NCBI GenBank assembly: GCA_914767715.1
Contig: OU612066.1
Coordinates: forward strand, 24,152,283 to 24,216,282
Length of the DNA: 64,000 nt
Reading direction: 5' to 3'
Source: Membranipora membranacea
Taxonomy: Eukaryota; Bryozoa; Gymnolaemata; Cheilostomatida; Membraniporidae
This document shows, one piece after another, positions 60,552 through 64,000 of the stretch. A program made the position numbers and the translations under genes. A model generated the notes under the pieces. That model was given only the letters and a program-made list of their open reading frames with translations, made no database searches and was not told the DNA's origin. Each line of letters starts with the position of its first letter. Positions within the stretch are counted from its first letter, which is position 1.

Positions 60552-62999
60552 TTACGAGCAGACAACACACGTCAGCTGCCTGTCTGGTACATATGGAGGG
60601 CAATGGGCGATACGGCCATGACCAGAACAATCGGGCTTGACGAAATAGAACAGAGCTCCATTAGAGTTGTCACTATTTCCAATGATGTACTCCGGTGAAG
60701 CATCCACACATTCATAAGTAGTAGGGTATCGGCCGCTGGGAGTACGGGCTGCCATCAGGTAACCTTCAAATAATAATAATCAACATATGAATAACTTAGC
60801 ATTAGTGCATTCGGGAATCAGGCTAAAATTCCCCCCTTTATAGATCTTCATTCATTTTTATATTTTTATGAATATATATATATATCTTTATATGAATGAA
60901 TTATTGTTAGTGCATCTCTCTAGCCTGGGCAGGTTGTCTAGGTGGATGGGGGGGACCCTGCCCATCCAGACAGTCCTCTCAGGCTAACATTTCACACTTC
61001 GTAGGTCTTTCTTTTATTCATCAAAGCTACCATTGGAATCAGCAATTTACAATTGCTTTGGGATGTTGTCAGTCCAAACTAATAGTTCGGTCAAATTAAT
61101 CAATCTAAATTTTTGCAGTATGAGCTGGCTCTAGCTTCATAGCCAAGTTCCTCTAGCCTGTCTTGACAAGCTTTGTTGGCATGGGTAGGTTCCCCTCCAA
61201 TACTAACAAAGCTTGTTATGACAGGCTAAGCTCCCTTGACAAAGTATTGACTCACCCTCATACTCCTTGTTCCAGCCTCGAGGGCAGCTCCGCTTTGCAG
61301 GGATCATCAGAGCTGACCCATAGGTGTGACATCTGGCGCAGGGTACATTTTTGTGCTCTGCAGAGTTTGGAAAAACGCCAAGACTGTAAGACTTGTATTC
61401 TGCACCAGAAATTGTCGAGTGATATCCACCAGAAGCATATCTATTATACTCAGGGTCAAGCGGCATGCACTGATAGTTGCTTCCCCCTCCTCCGGTGTTA
61501 TAGTTTGTACCAGCAGCAAACCCTGAAACAAATAAACAGCTCAAAATATTATACTCAGAAAAGTTGTGGATTTGATCGGCTGAATGTCCTTGAAAAAGCA
61601 AAGCAGGCACTTCTGCTTGGCATAAATAGCAGATTTTGGTTATATTATTTCGATCTGAAATCTGAATCTAAAATAGTTTTTGGGTCACATTGCATCAAGG
61701 GAGGAGCCTTTATATCATCCTGGTTGATGCCAATATTGTGAGTATCGCCTTATTTTATATAACTGTCCCTTTTGCACCGATTCAATTTGAATTTTTAGCT
61801 ATTTTTGTATCAAGCCAATTGCCTGTATTTCACAGTTTTATATGTTATCATAGCAGTGTTACAACACCAAACATAGAGACTGTATAATGTACTTTTCATG
61901 CTGCTGCAGTTACAGACTATTGCTTAGCTATAAGTCACTGTTATGATGACAGTATATTCAATGTCTTAGATTGTTGCGTGCACTTTTTGTGTAAGGAGTT
62001 GTCTTAACAACATCAATGTGTATACAACTCTCAATTACTTAGCACAGCCCTCATTCTGGTATACTAATTATTGCCTTACCTTCATAAATCAGTGTAGATC
62101 TTGCGGGACATGACGTACGTCCCCACCTTGTGTACACTGAGCCACTATTGTCACCAGAAGCTGCTGATCTCTTTTTTCTCTCAGACTTATCTTCAACCTG
62201 AAATAATCACATAAGGTTAAACAATGTTAACCTCAGATCGCATCAACACTGCAGATTTTTTTGTTAAATTATTTGATCGGATTTTTGTTTTTATTATGAG
62301 CTATCATCCAAAACGCAGATTCTTTGTTGCTCCCAGTAGTAGCTTATATAATTTAATTAATGTCAAATCCAAACTTGGCGTAACCAAACGTTTTTATGAG
62401 ATATTTTGTCTCTGAAATTTGAAATGGCCCATGGAAAACTAGTTTCCCCTCCCCCCTGCAACTCCCCCCGGCTTTATGGTTTGGCCAAGTGCAGGCTATA
62501 AGAGAAGGGGAGGTAATACTCAGAATTATGTATGAGGGATATAGCCAAGCAAATGCTGCAAAGTGCATAGGCTAGGTGAAAATATGACTCACCAGATCGT
62601 TTATTTTCATCTGGAGGTCGCTTATCATCTCTCGTTGCTGACTTGTCACCTCTGTCAGATTGGAGATCTCATTCTTCAGGTCTTTCATTTCCATCTCCCT
62701 TGCAGATAAAGCCAAGCCACGCCCACAAACGGCAGCAGCAACAATGGCAAACATCAATAATCTGTAAACAATTTATAAGAGCAGGATCAGTAAAGTTGTA
62801 AAAAATTGGAAAATACTATGGCATTTATCAAGGCATGAAATTTTTGTATTGTTTATTACTATGAATGCATGGTAAATGTAACCAGAAACTCGGATGTAAA
62901 AAGCATAAGAACTTCCTTAGTTATTTTAGTTTTATTGACACATTTTCTCATGAAATAAAGAATTTAAGAAAACATTCCAACAAACCTCAATTGCTCCAT
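60552..62999 (-). CDS. C4/spongin-type secreted coiled-coil protein, gene E
   Basis: Exons: 62986-62999, 62593-62761, 62080-62197, 61256-61522 and 60552-60763; intact, 259 residues. The last exon starts YLMAARTPSGRYPTTYECVD, sharing the SGRYPTT variant with gene A. Introns also share variants with A (for example CTCCAATACTAACAAAG and TTAGATTGTTGCGTGC), so A and E are the closest pair although they sit at opposite ends of the array. RKKR and all domain cysteines are present. The coiled coil has LQMKINDL where the others have LQMTINDL or LQVTINDL. Confidence 0.8.
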
Positions 63000-64000
63000 A
63001 TCTAGTCTTGTCCTTTCGATCTAGACTTGAACTGCTTTGTGAAAGCTCTCTCATCAATCTACCTTTAAATATGAAAAGCACTTCGTATTGAGTCGATATC
63101 CAAAGTGAATTGGGCAATTTGATTGGTTTACTGGGAGTGACCTCAGACACTATCAAAATATTATTAAGGATTCTTGAGATGAATAGACCCTTGATGACTT
63201 CATGATTTTTTGTTATTGTTTGTACACCTCAATGATGTCATGTTAGCATTATCCCAAGGCCACTGTTATTGTTATTGTTTGTGAAAAAACAAAAATTCTG
63301 CTACTGTAGATCCTAATGATAACAAACAAATTAAGACAAGCAATGTGATTCATCACTGTTACTTCGGAGACTGCGGTGGTTTCGTCAGACTTGTTGTGCT
63401 GCTGTTCTTGACAGATTGTTTATTTTTGCATATATAAGGATTATGTGACTAAGTAAACATTCGAATGTCAGGGATGATTTGCTTTGCGGATATGTGGGTG
63501 ACTATGAATAGACTGGCAGCACAAAAAATCTTTTTCAAAATATAATAAAGAAATACTGAAAACAGTTTTCGAGGTGTTTAGTTCTAATATTTTCCATCTG
63601 GTCTTATCTGACCCTAAAATAATGGTTCATAGCCTATTGTAAATAAGCGCAATCTATCTAATGCTGAATTATCAGACTTTGTCTGATTCTGAAAATAGTG
63701 AGATGAGCAGATAGTAGTGTCATGACAAAAAATGTAAATGTAATAATCCCCAAGGATAAACAAAGGTTCAGTTCCTATACATCATATGTGTCCCAGCAAG
63801 TGTTAAACAATGAGCCGTGAGTTTATACAAGTATACCAAGTAGTGTGCTAAGTGTACTCCATGTTAAATTATAGCCTATACCTAGAAGTAATAATCCGGC
63901 ATCCCTGGGCAGATGACTTCGAAGAGTTTTGAATTACCGTAAGTTATGTTATTCTCATATTATTATTCATCCTAGAAAATTCGATCAGGTAGTGTTGATG
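63000..64000. other. Upstream flank of gene E, window end
   Basis: Matches the flanks upstream of C and D, including the TTATTGTTATTGTTTGT stretch and AGACTTTGTCTGATTCTG. It ends in the same sequence seen at 56740-56770, so another repeat unit probably follows. No gene seen. Confidence 0.5.

Overview
This window is AT-rich animal DNA with intron-split genes, GT..AG splice sites, tandem gene duplicates and many small palindromic or foldback mobile elements. The gene content fits an early-branching metazoan, most likely a demosponge: a spongin / short-chain collagen C4-type family, a caspase-like domain and a four-span MS4A (CD20)-like family. The species-level placement is inference. Exon chains were built by hand from splice sites, reading-frame phase and comparison between paralogous copies.

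Layout. (1) A tandem family of five minus-strand genes of one design lies at 1.5-4.0, 35.0-37.5, 42.1-44.5, 53.3-55.8 and 60.6-63.0 kb (called A to E). Each has five exons and predicts a 259-residue secreted protein: signal peptide, coiled coil, an RKKR-type basic site, then a ten-cysteine C4/spongin-type domain. No Gly-X-Y collagen repeat is present. A carries a one-base frameshift. Four of the units (A, C, D, E) also hold a convergent plus-strand exon for a small cysteine-rich, defensin-like (CS-alpha-beta pattern) peptide (F1 to F4).

(2) Between A and B lies a second tandem duplication (about 7.1-16.6 and 16.7-22.5 kb). Each unit has four exons of an MS4A-like four-span protein, a short alternative last exon, and then three exons of a caspase-like domain. 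The caspase exons have no start codon of their own. Their entry phase matches the exit phase of the fourth MS4A-like exon in both copies, so the simplest reading is a membrane-anchored MS4A-caspase fusion made by alternative 3' splicing. This is the most interesting candidate system in the window.

(3) From 23.2 to 29.2 kb there is a canonical tRNA-Gly(UCC), a 2.8 kb foldback structure bounded by inverted minisatellites and holding a dead LINE fragment, a second foldback, an orphan C-terminal exon and a 64-bp triple repeat. (4) From 29.4 to 34.0 kb on the minus strand is a seven-exon gene for a SHIPPO/LEXM (CIMAP2)-like ciliary protein; its 3' end is uncertain.

(5) Mobile DNA is dense and often datable against an empty paralogous site: an 805-bp hAT-type element with 8-bp target duplications, an 800-bp TTAA-flanked foldback, a 3.86-kb element with about 125-bp inverted ends carrying a repeated motif, palindromic miniature elements with 9-bp duplications, and a foldback family present in both gene arrays.
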